From contig PXEP01000027.1 in NCBI GenBank assembly GCA_003566155.1, positions 1 to 41,791 of the forward strand: DNA of 41,791 nt. Reading direction: 5' to 3'. This stretch comes from Candidatus Acetothermia bacterium. Its GTDB lineage: Bacteria > Bipolaricaulota > Bipolaricaulia > Bipolaricaulales > Bipolaricaulaceae. Shown here in pieces: positions 8,875 to 16,390 of this stretch (the stretch's first letter is position 1; each line of letters starts with the position of its first letter). The notes under the pieces were generated by a model that was not told where the DNA came from, searched no databases, and worked only from the letters and a program-made list of their open reading frames with translations. The translations under genes were made by a program, and so were the position numbers.

Positions 8875-10255
8875 GGTATGCCTCGGCCGACCTTCGCCAG
8901 GAGTAATCCCCCCGCATCCCCTGCTGCACGATGTCGTTCCACCGCGGTTGTTCACTCCGGTAGACCTCCACGGCCCGTTCCAGGGCAGCGGCCAACGCCT
9001 CCGCCCGGTACTCCGCAAACGTAAATCCATTGCCTGCTTGCCCTTCTCGAACCGTGTCCGCCAGCCCTCCGGTGGCACGGACCACGGGAACCGTGCCATA
9101 GCGCAGCGAATAGAGCTGGTTTAGCCCACAGGGCTCGAAGCGCGAGGGCATCAAGAACATATCGCTCCCGGCCTCGACTCTATGGGCCAGGGGCTCGGAA
9201 AACCCTATGAATACGGCAATTTGCCCCGGAAATCGCGCTTGGGCCTCCTGCAAGCCTTGTTCGTAGCGGGGTTCACCGGTGCCCAACACCACAAGCTGGA
9301 TCCCTAGCCCCATGAGGCGGTCCAGTTCCTCTAGGACAAGGTCAAGACCTTTCTGTTCGGCTAACCGAGTGACCATCCCCACCACCGGCCGCCTGGGATC
9401 GTCTTCCAGACCCATCACACGTTGCAGACTGGCTTTGTTCACCGCCTTGCCCGAGAGGTCATCCGCCGAATACGGCTCCCAAAGGTAAGGATCCGCCTCC
9501 GGATCCCAGGTATGTTGATCAATTCCATTCAGCACTCCGAACAAGTCTTGCGCCCGGGCTCGGAGGGCCTCTTTCAGTCTGCCTTCCTGCTCCAGGATTT
9601 CCCGGGCATAGGTGGGGCTCACCGTGGTGATCATGTCGGACCCCTTGATCCCGCCTTGAAGCAGGTTTAGCTGATCTTCCTGCTTGATGTACTCGCGCAA
9701 CTCTCCGGGCAAGCCTGTGACACCCTCCTGTTCCAAGGAAAACGTGCCCTGGTGCGCCAGGTTGTGTATGGTGAGCATCGAACGCACGCCGGAAGGACCT
9801 GCCCCCGCGCGCACGAACAGAGGGATCAACGCCGTGTGCCAGTCATGGGCGTGTATGACCTGGGGGATCCAGCCGACAGCCTCCGGCACTGCCAAGGCCC
9901 CGCGCGACAGAAACGTGAACCGCTCCAGCGAGTCGGGATAGTCTCCGCCCCCCTCGCCGTAGATCTGCGGACGGTCGAAGTAGGGGTCGTTGGACAGTAG
10001 GTACAGCGGGACTTCGCTCCCCGGAAGTCGCGTCTCCAAGACCGTGCAGGAGATCTCCTGCTCTCCCACAGGAACAACGATCGTCGCCGCCGGGCGGACA
10101 TCCACCTGCTCCCGTACTCCTCGGTAGCAGGGCATGGCCACCGCCACCTCGACGCCCAGGTCGGCCAGCGCCGGGGGCAGCGCGGCCATGACGTCGGCCA
10201 AACCGCCCACCTTGGCCAAAGGAGCTACTTCGGCACCCACCATAAGCACCTTCAT
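8840..10255 (-). CDS. glgA: Glycogen synthase (ADP-glucose:glucan glucosyltransferase), GT5
   Basis: 471 residues, the usual length. The N-terminus has the nucleotide-sugar motif KVGGLADV (from K15), and the C-terminal half holds the family block PSRFEPCGLNQLYS followed by TGGLADTV, which contains the catalytic glutamates of the E-x7-E motif. It adds glucose from ADP-glucose to the end of glycogen. I chose the ATG at 10255 because GGAGGTG lies six bases before it; the upstream in-frame codon at 10288 lacks a ribosome site. It converges on the GH13 gene and overlaps it by 35 bases. The 129-base stretch upstream (10256-10384) contains a small CAGCAG/CTGCTG hairpin but no clear promoter. Confidence 0.95.
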   Translation of the reverse strand: MKVLMVGAEVAPLAKVGGLADVMAALPPALADLGVEVAVAMPCYRGVREQVDVRPAATIVVPVGEQEISCTVLETRLPGSEVPLYLLSNDPYFDRPQIYGEGGGDYPDSLERFTFLSRGALAVPEAVGWIPQVIHAHDWHTALIPLFVRAGAGPSGVRSMLTIHNLAHQGTFSLEQEGVTGLPGELREYIKQEDQLNLLQGGIKGSDMITTVSPTYAREILEQEGRLKEALRARAQDLFGVLNGIDQHTWDPEADPYLWEPYSADDLSGKAVNKASLQRVMGLEDDPRRPVVGMVTRLAEQKGLDLVLEELDRLMGLGIQLVVLGTGEPRYEQGLQEAQARFPGQIAVFIGFSEPLAHRVEAGSDMFLMPSRFEPCGLNQLYSLRYGTVPVVRATGGLADTVREGQAGNGFTFAEYRAEALAAALERAVEVYRSEQPRWNDIVQQGMRGDYSWRRSAEAYLKLYRRLARES

Positions 10256-10384
10256 ATCCCACCTCCGCTTGATCATCACAGCAGGCAAACTGCTGCCCTA
10301 CCCGCCGGTCCGGCAACGCCGCGGTTGCTCTCTTGTACGGATGCCTCGGCTGGCTGCAACCAGACGACCATAAGAACTGCCAAC

Positions 10385-10909
10385 CTACCGATTGACCTCC
10401 AGCCGCACCACATCGCGCACCCAATAGGCGCCGGCCGATTCTGCTCCGTATTCATCGTTGCTTACCCGGCCGTCCTCAGGGAGCACCACGATCCGCGGCC
10501 CCTCCTCCCACGCCGGAGGAGCGACGCCGTCCTTGGCGTACGCCAGCACCACAGGATAACGGGGATCGTTCATCCGCTCGCGGGACAACGAAAGCCGGTA
10601 TCCGTCACTGGCAACCACGGTCACGCTTTCCGGCTGGAGCTCAGGGTACAAGTGGGCCAGGAGTTCCAATAGCGGCACCCCCCTGTATCGAGCAGGCGTA
10701 GACCAATTCTCGAACTGATTCTGATATGAGCCCTCTTGTTCCAGCGCAGGCAAGGCACGTAGCTCCGAGAGGGATAGTCCGACCTCCTCCGGGCCGACTA
10801 CGGTAACCAGCGTCTCCTGGGGCGAACCGGACCGCAATACAGCCAGCCCACCCAACACAAGGAGCACGCCCACGAACACCCCCCACCGAACAGGGCGCCT
10901 TATGGCCAC
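10385..10909 (-). CDS. Membrane-anchored single SUOX-like (oxidoreductase molybdopterin-binding fold) domain protein
   Basis: 174 residues: a basic N-terminus and one membrane anchor (about residues 8-26), then one extracytoplasmic domain. The pattern YRGVPLLELL, VTVVASDGYRLSLSRE, VVLAYAKDG, GPRIVVLPEDG and YWVRDVVRLEV follows the sulfite-oxidase (SUOX) fold of the PF00174 type. No cysteine is present in the domain, so the cysteine ligand of molybdenum in true sulfite oxidases is missing and enzyme activity is unlikely. GTG at 10909 was chosen because AGGAGG lies six to seven bases upstream and it overlaps the ecfT stop by ten bases; ATG at 10936 is the alternative. Last gene of the ECF operon; a ligand-capture or accessory role is inferred. 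Confidence 0.72.
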   Translation of the reverse strand: MAIRRPVRWGVFVGVLLVLGGLAVLRSGSPQETLVTVVGPEEVGLSLSELRALPALEQEGSYQNQFENWSTPARYRGVPLLELLAHLYPELQPESVTVVASDGYRLSLSRERMNDPRYPVVLAYAKDGVAPPAWEEGPRIVVLPEDGRVSNDEYGAESAGAYWVRDVVRLEVNR

Positions 10910-11679
10910 CGTGTACCTCCTCCACTCATAAACCATCCCACCAACGCCAACACAAGAAGCGAAAGAGCAATAACCAGTCTATCCCTCCACATCCACGGCA
11001 CCTCTTCCAGCGTGGTTCGCCGGCGGCGCGAGCCAAACCCCCTCGCCTGCATAGCCAGCGCCACTCCCTCGGCGCGGGCCAACGCCGACGCCAGTACCGG
11101 CAGCACCGTCCACCTTACATGGGAAGCCAGCCGCCATGGCCGCAAGCGCAACCCGCGCACTCGCTGTGCCTCGCGAACCCGGAAGTACTCGTGGCGAAAA
11201 AGCGGCAGAAATCGAAGCGCCAGAACCAACACGTACGTGTACCGGTAGGGAAGGCAACTGCCTGACAGCGCCGAGGCGAACTCCTCGGGACGGGTGGTGG
11301 CCACGAACAGCAAGCTCCCGCCCAACACGCCAAGGAACCGCAGCGCCATCTCGCCTCCCATCTGCAACCCCTCAGCGGTCACTGTGAGTGGTCCGAGTGT
11401 GGCCACGGTGCTCCCCGATACCACAACGGCCTGCAACACAAACAGAAATCCGCCGAAGGTGATCGCGGCGTGGAATGCCCTTCGGCGGGCAAGGCGTCTC
11501 CGCCCGATCACCATCGGAAGCAAGGCCAATGCCCCCTTAGCCACCAGGCCTGGAGCGGACAACACGGCCGCGGCGTGCGCGCACAGCAGGGCGAACTTGG
11601 CCAGCGGGTGGAACGTGGGCTGCTGCGCCCGCTCCATCGCCCATTCCATACCTTCCCCAGCGCGAAGCCGCACTACCAC
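10900..11679 (-). CDS. ecfT: ECF transporter transmembrane component EcfT
   Basis: 259 residues with four to six hydrophobic segments and the two cytoplasmic coupling regions of EcfT/CbiQ proteins. The second ends with the sequence ALAMQARGFGSRRR, containing the A-R-G motif that docks in the ATPase groove; the first lies near FRVREAQRVRGLR. EcfT transmits ATP hydrolysis to the substrate-binding S subunit. It starts with GTG inside the 3' end of the ATPase gene (7-base overlap, GGGAGGAG upstream) and overlaps the downstream SUOX-like gene. In YkoEDC-type systems this subunit is called YkoC. Confidence 0.88.
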   Translation of the reverse strand: MVVRLRAGEGMEWAMERAQQPTFHPLAKFALLCAHAAAVLSAPGLVAKGALALLPMVIGRRRLARRRAFHAAITFGGFLFVLQAVVVSGSTVATLGPLTVTAEGLQMGGEMALRFLGVLGGSLLFVATTRPEEFASALSGSCLPYRYTYVLVLALRFLPLFRHEYFRVREAQRVRGLRLRPWRLASHVRWTVLPVLASALARAEGVALAMQARGFGSRRRRTTLEEVPWMWRDRLVIALSLLVLALVGWFMSGGGTRWP

Positions 11680-13085
11680 TGCTCCTCCCAGTACTCAGGG
11701 GTGAACACCTGCTGGCCTTCTCTTCGCAGCTCCGCGAACACCTCATGCGTGGGTCCCAAATGGGTCCGCCGCCCCAGGAACAACACGCGATGTGCCAGTC
11801 GCGCCAACAACGGCAAGCGGTGTGACACAAGGACCACCGCCACCCCCGCGCGGCTAGCCTCGCTGATCTGCCGGGCCACCCAGGCAGCGTTGGCATGGTC
11901 CTGCCCGATAAACGGCTCGTCCATGAGCAAGACCCGCGGCCGGCCCGCCAACGCCAAGGCCACCGTCAGCCGCCTGCGTTCCCCGATGCTTAGTCGCAGA
12001 GGATGCTCGGAGGCCAACCCTTGTAGGGAAGCTTTCTCCAACCAGGCTTCCGTTTGATGAGCCTTGCATCCATTCAATGCAAATTCCTCGGCCACGGAGG
12101 GAGCAAACAGCTGATGGTGGGGCATCTGAAACACCATCCCCAGAAGACCGCGCCTCTCCCCAAGACCAAGCGCAGCCGGGTCGCGCCCTTCCACGCGCAC
12201 AGTCCCCCGCTGGGGAGCAGTCAAGCCCGCCAGAAGGCGGAGCACAGTAGATTTTCCGCTCCCGTTTGGGCCGGCCACCCCCAGCACCTCCCCCGGAGCA
12301 ACGGCGAACGAAAGCCCTCTCAGAAGCTCCTCCCCTTCAGGGTAGGAAAAGCGCAGACCCCGCGCCTCGAGTATGCCTGCGCCACCCGGAGCACAGGTAG
12401 CCCAGGGCACATCCCCCTCCCGGGCCGGGTACTCTGAGTCCAGGCATACGATGCGGGGCCGAAGGGACCACAGGGGCCCCAGGCGATGCTCGGCCATCAA
12501 CACGCCCCTGCCCTCCGTCGCCTGCCTGGCAAGGATGTAGAGCAGATCCTGTGCCCCCTGCGGATCGAGGTGCGCTGTTGGTTCGTCCAGAAGCAGAACT
12601 CCCGGCTCCAGGGCCAGCGCTGCAGCCAGAGCGGTGCGCTGTTTTTCCCCCCCGGACAGACTCCAGGTAGCCCTCTGAGCCAGCGGCGCCAGCCCCGTGG
12701 CCGAAAGCGCCCGATCCACCCGCGCGGCGATCTCACGCCGGGTCAATCCGAGGTTCTCCGGCCCGAAGGCTACTTCGTCGCGCACTCGCAGCGTGCACAA
12801 GCCGGCCTCGGGATCCTGCTGCACCAATCCCAGTCGCTGCCCTCGGCGGGCGAGGCTCCGGGGAGCGGGAGCCCCGTCCAGCAACACTTCCCCGGTTACC
12901 TCGGCAGGAACGCCCTCCGGTATGTAGCCCAAGGCTGTGTGCAGCAAGGTGCTCTTGCCCGAGCCAGAACGCCCTGCCAACACTACCGTCTCTCCCCGTT
13001 CCAATCCGCATGTGAAGTCCTCCAGCACGGGAGCCGACCGGGTGGGAAAACGCACCGTCAGCCGCCGTACCTCGAGGGCGCTCAT
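11673..13085 (-). CDS. ECF transporter ATPase, two fused ABC domains (YkoD-like)
   Basis: 470 residues holding two complete ABC ATPases in one chain. Domain 1: Walker A GRSGSGKST (39-46), Q-loop about 89, signature LSGGEKQR (143-150), Walker B VLLLDEPT (163-170), H-loop AEH (198-200). Domain 2: Walker A GPNGSGKST (272-280), signature LSIGERRR (365-372, second G replaced by I), Walker B VLLMDEP (385-391). After Walker B the second domain reads FIGQD instead of the usual D-loop, so the two sites are probably not equivalent. Fused ATPases are typical of the YkoEDC class of ECF transporters. The ATG overlaps the S-component stop by four bases. Confidence 0.9.
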   Translation of the reverse strand: MSALEVRRLTVRFPTRSAPVLEDFTCGLERGETVVLAGRSGSGKSTLLHTALGYIPEGVPAEVTGEVLLDGAPAPRSLARRGQRLGLVQQDPEAGLCTLRVRDEVAFGPENLGLTRREIAARVDRALSATGLAPLAQRATWSLSGGEKQRTALAAALALEPGVLLLDEPTAHLDPQGAQDLLYILARQATEGRGVLMAEHRLGPLWSLRPRIVCLDSEYPAREGDVPWATCAPGGAGILEARGLRFSYPEGEELLRGLSFAVAPGEVLGVAGPNGSGKSTVLRLLAGLTAPQRGTVRVEGRDPAALGLGERRGLLGMVFQMPHHQLFAPSVAEEFALNGCKAHQTEAWLEKASLQGLASEHPLRLSIGERRRLTVALALAGRPRVLLMDEPFIGQDHANAAWVARQISEASRAGVAVVLVSHRLPLLARLAHRVLFLGRRTHLGPTHEVFAELRREGQQVFTPEYWEEQW

Positions 13086-14116
13086 CTGATTTCCACGCTG
13101 ACCACGTCTCTCACCCAGAGACCCCCCGAGTGGCCGGGGGCGATCAGCCGTAGGCGGCCATCGTTCCTCACCAAGATGACCTCACTTCCTTCAGAAACGT
13201 CGGTAAGTGCAAAACTCGCCTGGTAGCCGTCGCGGCCGCGGACCACTACCTCGGCCGCGTCCGGCGAAGGACCTGCCGCACTGATGATCCGGCCAACAGG
13301 CACCCCGGTGTACGGCCGCTCCTCCTCATAGGCGATCGCTCCGGCGAGCTCCGCTACAACGGTCACCTCCTGGTGTTCCCATTCCTCGTAGGAGAACTCC
13401 AGCGGCTGCTCCACCGCCCCGTAGATGCGGGCCGAGGCACCCCCGCCGAACGGCTGCCACACGTTCAGGTAGTAGTACCCGCCACCGGCCACGACAGCCA
13501 ACGCTGTTCCCAACGCCATCCAGGTGCGGGCCCGCCCCGGGCGTTTCACCGGGGAGCGGAACAGTCCGGCCCGCGACAGCGCGCCGAGGAGGTCGTAGGC
13601 CAACCAACCGCCCAGCAACGCCCCGGACAGGCCCGCCAAACCGGCCATGAACAGAATGTACGTGGCGGGGATGCCCGCGAAATAGAGAGCCTGAAAGACG
13701 AATACGTTCGACGCGGCAGCTCCCATCCCGGCCGCCGCGTACGTCCACAGGGCGGGGCGGGGGTTAAGCGAGAGTCCCAGATCCACCACCGCCCCTTGGA
13801 CAGCAGACACCAGTACGATGACCACCCCGTGGGTCCCGCCCATGAGGAATTCCACCAACCCTTTTGCCACGCCAGTGAGGGTTCCCGCGCCGAAGCGCCG
13901 GGTTAGCCCTGCGGCGAGGAGGGGCCAGAGAACGTGCAGTCCAGCCAGTATTTGACCGGCCCCGAACGGAACCCCCAAGACTCGGTTGATCAAATTCCCT
14001 AGATAACCGACATATGCGGACATGACCCCGCCAACCGCGGCCATGGCCGCCGCAAGGACGAGCTGGCGCACTGTGAAGCGGCCTAGTCCTGTTTGATGGC
14101 AATCCGCTTGACCCAC
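13082..14116 (-). CDS. ECF S component (YkoE-like) fused to an extracytoplasmic SUOX-like domain
   Basis: 344 residues. Residues 15-195 hold about six hydrophobic segments; the block GLHVLWPLLAAGLTRRFGAG, followed by a VEFLMGG turn and later GLSGALLGGWLAYDLL, resembles YkoE, the S component implicated in uptake of thiamine-pyrimidine (HMP) precursors. A seventh membrane segment (about 205-227) then leads to a C-terminal domain (235-344) with YTGVPVGRII, VVRGRDGYQASF and GLWVRDVVSVEI, the same SUOX-like pattern as in the neighbouring genes and again without cysteine. S components normally lack such a domain. Start GTG overlaps the preceding gene by 34 bases. The YkoE match is from memory; the substrate is unproven. 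Confidence 0.75.
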   Translation of the reverse strand: MGQADCHQTGLGRFTVRQLVLAAAMAAVGGVMSAYVGYLGNLINRVLGVPFGAGQILAGLHVLWPLLAAGLTRRFGAGTLTGVAKGLVEFLMGGTHGVVIVLVSAVQGAVVDLGLSLNPRPALWTYAAAGMGAAASNVFVFQALYFAGIPATYILFMAGLAGLSGALLGGWLAYDLLGALSRAGLFRSPVKRPGRARTWMALGTALAVVAGGGYYYLNVWQPFGGGASARIYGAVEQPLEFSYEEWEHQEVTVVAELAGAIAYEEERPYTGVPVGRIISAAGPSPDAAEVVVRGRDGYQASFALTDVSEGSEVILVRNDGRLRLIAPGHSGGLWVRDVVSVEIR

Positions 14117-15519
14117 GGCACCCTCTCCATGTCCTTAGTGGATTCGGCCTGAGCATCCCACACAAACGTCACCGGCCCCCCGTCTTCGGTCGACAAAAAC
14201 CTTCCTTCCCGCTTCAACGCCAGCAGGTAGCGATCATCGCGGGCCAGTAGCTCCGAGGGAACTTCCGCCCGGTGTCCCTCGCGCCCTTCGATGACCACCG
14301 TGTACCCCGTCTGGGCAAGCCGATCGTTGAAGTGCTCATCGTCGTAGTGAATGCCGCGCTCCTCAGGCGGATACCGCTCATCGTCGACGTAGGCCACGAG
14401 GCGCCATAAAGGAAGACCCGTGTAGGAATAGCTTTCCCCCCCGGGCCCCTCTCCTTGCACCGAATATGTCTTGCAGGGACAACCTACCCCCGCCTCTAAT
14501 ACCTCTCGCGAAAGCTCCCGCTCCACATGACCCTCCAGGTGCAAGCGGTAAGGTTCATACACTCCCTCCACCTTCACCCGCACGATCATTTTCCCCGAGC
14601 GTGCCGCTTCGAACCGGGGGATTTCCGAACCTATCCTCACCAAACGGAAATGCCCAGGGTCGAACGGCATGTACTCCCCGTCCTCCATGAATGCCAAGAT
14701 CCAGCGGCTGTCCTCGTCCTCGAGCTCACCGTAGCTGTAGAGCATGCGGTAGCCGTCTTCGGCCACGGCCTCCACCTGCGCATCGTCCGGCCAGTTACCA
14801 AGCAGCACCGTCAACGGAACACCCGCCCACTTCCGCTCCACTTCCGCGCCTATGGCCGGGACATAGGTTCCCCGGCCCACCACCACCTCGTGCGAAGTCA
14901 CCAAATCGCGGAGCGTGAATCGATGCAACTTTGGAGCAACCACTTCGACTTTGGCTATCTCGGCCCAGGGGACAGTATCCAGCGTCTCCGGAAGGCTCAT
15001 CGTGCTTCCATCCCATTCATCAAGCACCCACGCGACATCGCTCACCAATATGCCGTCAGCCAGGGCAGCCGCCTCACAGTCATCCGTGTCCAAGGACAAC
15101 GTCTCCCTCACCTGCTCCACTGAGACGTGGCCGTCCTCAGGGAAGAACACAAGGGCCGGGCCTCCCGGCCACTCAGCGCCGTCACGTAGAAAGGCGATCA
15201 CCGGCTCGCCCAGCGCGGACTGCCCCAGGGCAACCTCCGAGGGCACGGTACACCTCCTTCCATCAGCCGCAATGACGTGCACCGCCCGTCCTCCCAGTCC
15301 TCCCATCGCTTCCAGCACCACCGAGAGGGAGATGCCCCGGTAGCTGTAAGCGGCTCCATTCTGGCCAGCGGTTAGCATCTCTTCCTCCCACGGCCAGACA
15401 CCCACCTCCGGATGCAGGACCACTAGCCTCTCCCCTATCTCAAGGGTCACCGTAGCCGCGCCGCCGCCGAACGCAGCGACCACCATACCCAGCAGTACAC
15501 ACAAAGCTTTCACGCTCAT
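14083..15519 (-). CDS. Secreted protein of three tandem SUOX-like domains
   Basis: 478 residues starting with a signal peptide (MSVKALCVLL... ending near AAA, residues 1-23) and then three repeats of about 140 residues. Each has the pattern Y-(S/T)-G-(I/L)-P/S-L, a DGxR or EDGYR strand, a strand ending in (F/M)xxDG or LKREG, and a closing V-(A/K)-x-(V/I)-x-(V/I) strand, the signature of the SUOX fold seen in the two neighbouring proteins. Cysteines exist (for example CPC in repeat 3) but not at a recognisable Moco-ligand site. The ATG at 15519 overlaps the regulator's stop (ATGA) and has GGAAGGAGGA upstream. Likely an extracytoplasmic binding partner of the ECF transporter; this is inference. 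Confidence 0.7.
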   Translation of the reverse strand: MSVKALCVLLGMVVAAFGGGAATVTLEIGERLVVLHPEVGVWPWEEEMLTAGQNGAAYSYRGISLSVVLEAMGGLGGRAVHVIAADGRRCTVPSEVALGQSALGEPVIAFLRDGAEWPGGPALVFFPEDGHVSVEQVRETLSLDTDDCEAAALADGILVSDVAWVLDEWDGSTMSLPETLDTVPWAEIAKVEVVAPKLHRFTLRDLVTSHEVVVGRGTYVPAIGAEVERKWAGVPLTVLLGNWPDDAQVEAVAEDGYRMLYSYGELEDEDSRWILAFMEDGEYMPFDPGHFRLVRIGSEIPRFEAARSGKMIVRVKVEGVYEPYRLHLEGHVERELSREVLEAGVGCPCKTYSVQGEGPGGESYSYTGLPLWRLVAYVDDERYPPEERGIHYDDEHFNDRLAQTGYTVVIEGREGHRAEVPSELLARDDRYLLALKREGRFLSTEDGGPVTFVWDAQAESTKDMERVPWVKRIAIKQD

Positions 15520-16181
15520 TCCTCCTTCCAAGGCAGCGTTCGGATCGCGGCAGGGGGGATGGCCACGTGCACTTCCTCGCCGGAAGGCATCTCCCATTCA
15601 TTCACTAGCAGCGCATTCAGTTCGACCCCCCGACAGGCAAGCACGATGTTGGTTAGCTGACCCAACTTCCGCGTCTTCACCGGCCGAGCCCGCAATAGAT
15701 TCGCTTCCGTCATCACAGGGTCACCACCCACAAACACCACCACGGCCTCCGGGGGAATCACCACCGTCAACTTGTCCGCGGCCGCAAAACTGACTGCTCT
15801 AAGCCTCTCTTGACCTAACGCAACAACCACCCTGGCCGCATCCCGCTCGGTCACCCTCGCCACAAAGGTGTTCTTACGCCATAGATCCGGGTGGTGTGGG
15901 GAGAAGTCCTCCCTTCCGCCAAAGCTGAGGCGGCCGGCCCACAGAAGCGACTCCAACAACTCTTTAGACGTCCCCCCAGCAACAAGCAGATCCGCAAGCG
16001 ACAGTTCAAGGACTTCCGCCAATGCCCGCAACTCCGGCAGTGGGGGCGGAGGCCGATCGCCCTGTTCAATCCTCCACAGACGCGAAGCATCCATTCCCAC
16101 CCTGCGCGCCGCGTCTCGCAAGGTCATTCCCCGCGCCACACGCGCAGTGCGTACCAGTGTGCCAAACTCCGGAACGGCCAT
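15516..16181 (-). CDS. XRE-family transcriptional regulator with TOBE-like C-terminal domains
   Basis: 221 residues. Residues 5-60 form a Cro/CI helix-turn-helix (TLRDAARRVGMDASRLWRIE, then QGDRPPPPLPELRALAEVL). The C-terminal half contains two stretches with the TOBE/Mop pattern, the clearer one starting EANLLRAR and ending EEVHVAIPPAAIRTL. TOBE domains often bind molybdate, tungstate or other small ligands in regulators and transporter ATPases. The ATG at 16181 was chosen, not the ORF start at 16211, because a consensus promoter occupies 16190-16218 and would place the RNA start at or just before that ATG (leaderless mRNA). First gene of the ECF operon and probably autoregulated through the palindrome at 16204-16219. 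Confidence 0.75.
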   Translation of the reverse strand: MAVPEFGTLVRTARVARGMTLRDAARRVGMDASRLWRIEQGDRPPPPLPELRALAEVLELSLADLLVAGGTSKELLESLLWAGRLSFGGREDFSPHHPDLWRKNTFVARVTERDAARVVVALGQERLRAVSFAAADKLTVVIPPEAVVVFVGGDPVMTEANLLRARPVKTRKLGQLTNIVLACRGVELNALLVNEWEMPSGEEVHVAIPPAAIRTLPWKEE

Positions 16182-16189
16182 AGTGGTGC

Positions 16190-16218
16190 ATGCTAGCCCT
16201 GTTGTTGTCAATTGTCAA
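16190..16218 (-). promoter_or_regulatory. Sigma-70-type promoter of the ECF operon (leaderless)
   Basis: On the minus strand TTGACA (16218-16213) is followed by a 17-base spacer and TAGCAT (16195-16190). The ATG of the XRE gene begins only eight bases after the -10 box, so the transcript should start at or within a few bases of the start codon. There is no ribosome site, in agreement with a leaderless message. Confidence 0.75.
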
Positions 16219-16219
16219 C
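16204..16219. promoter_or_regulatory. Palindromic operator candidate overlapping the -35 box
   Basis: The 16-base sequence GTTGTCAATTGTCAAC is an inverted repeat with 14 of 16 positions symmetric (GTTG-N-CAATTG-N-CAAC). It covers the -35 box of the XRE gene promoter. XRE regulators commonly bind such sites next to their own genes, so autorepression is inferred. The site is about 40 bases upstream of the -35 of the divergent thi promoter and might affect that too. Confidence 0.6.
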
Positions 16220-16259
16220 GCAGCCCTGGCATCGCTCAGTTCAACCGAGCCCGCCGCGG

Positions 16260-16287
16260 TTGCGCAGTGGACCACAGCCCCTATACT
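16260..16287 (+). promoter_or_regulatory. Promoter of the thiamine operon
   Basis: TTGCGC (16260-16265), a 16-base spacer, and TATACT (16282-16287). RNA would start near 16294, a few bases before the P1 stem of the TPP riboswitch. Confidence 0.6.
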
Positions 16288-16299
16288 GTTATGAGAAGC

Positions 16300-16390
16300 G
16301 GTAACTAGGGGAGCCTGTAGGGCTGAGAGGAGGTCACGGACCTCGACCCTTGGAACCTGACCTGGGTAATGCCAGCGGAGGAAGGTTACC
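16300..16390 (+). ncRNA. TPP riboswitch (THI box)
   Basis: The conserved THI-box elements are all present: GGGGAGCC, CTGAGAGG, ACCCTTGGAACCTGACCTGG, GTAATGCCAGCGGAGGAAGG. The P1 stem is formed by GGTAAC (16300-16305) and GTTACC (16385-16390). The thiL ATG begins at 16391, the very next base. The only ribosome site, GGAGGAAGG (16377-16385), is part of the conserved aptamer. Ligand binding should therefore hide the ribosome site directly, without a separate expression platform. Controls thiL and the downstream uptake genes. Confidence 0.95.

Noticed and set aside
10385-15519. Reading the SUOX-like proteins as active molybdenum oxidoreductases
   Set aside because: No cysteine at a plausible Moco position, no heme or quinone partner gene, and genetic linkage to an ECF transporter.
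16182-16211. Longer N-terminus of the XRE regulator starting at 16211
   Set aside because: The extra codons cover the -10 box and spacer of a consensus promoter, and the helix-turn-helix begins right after the later ATG.
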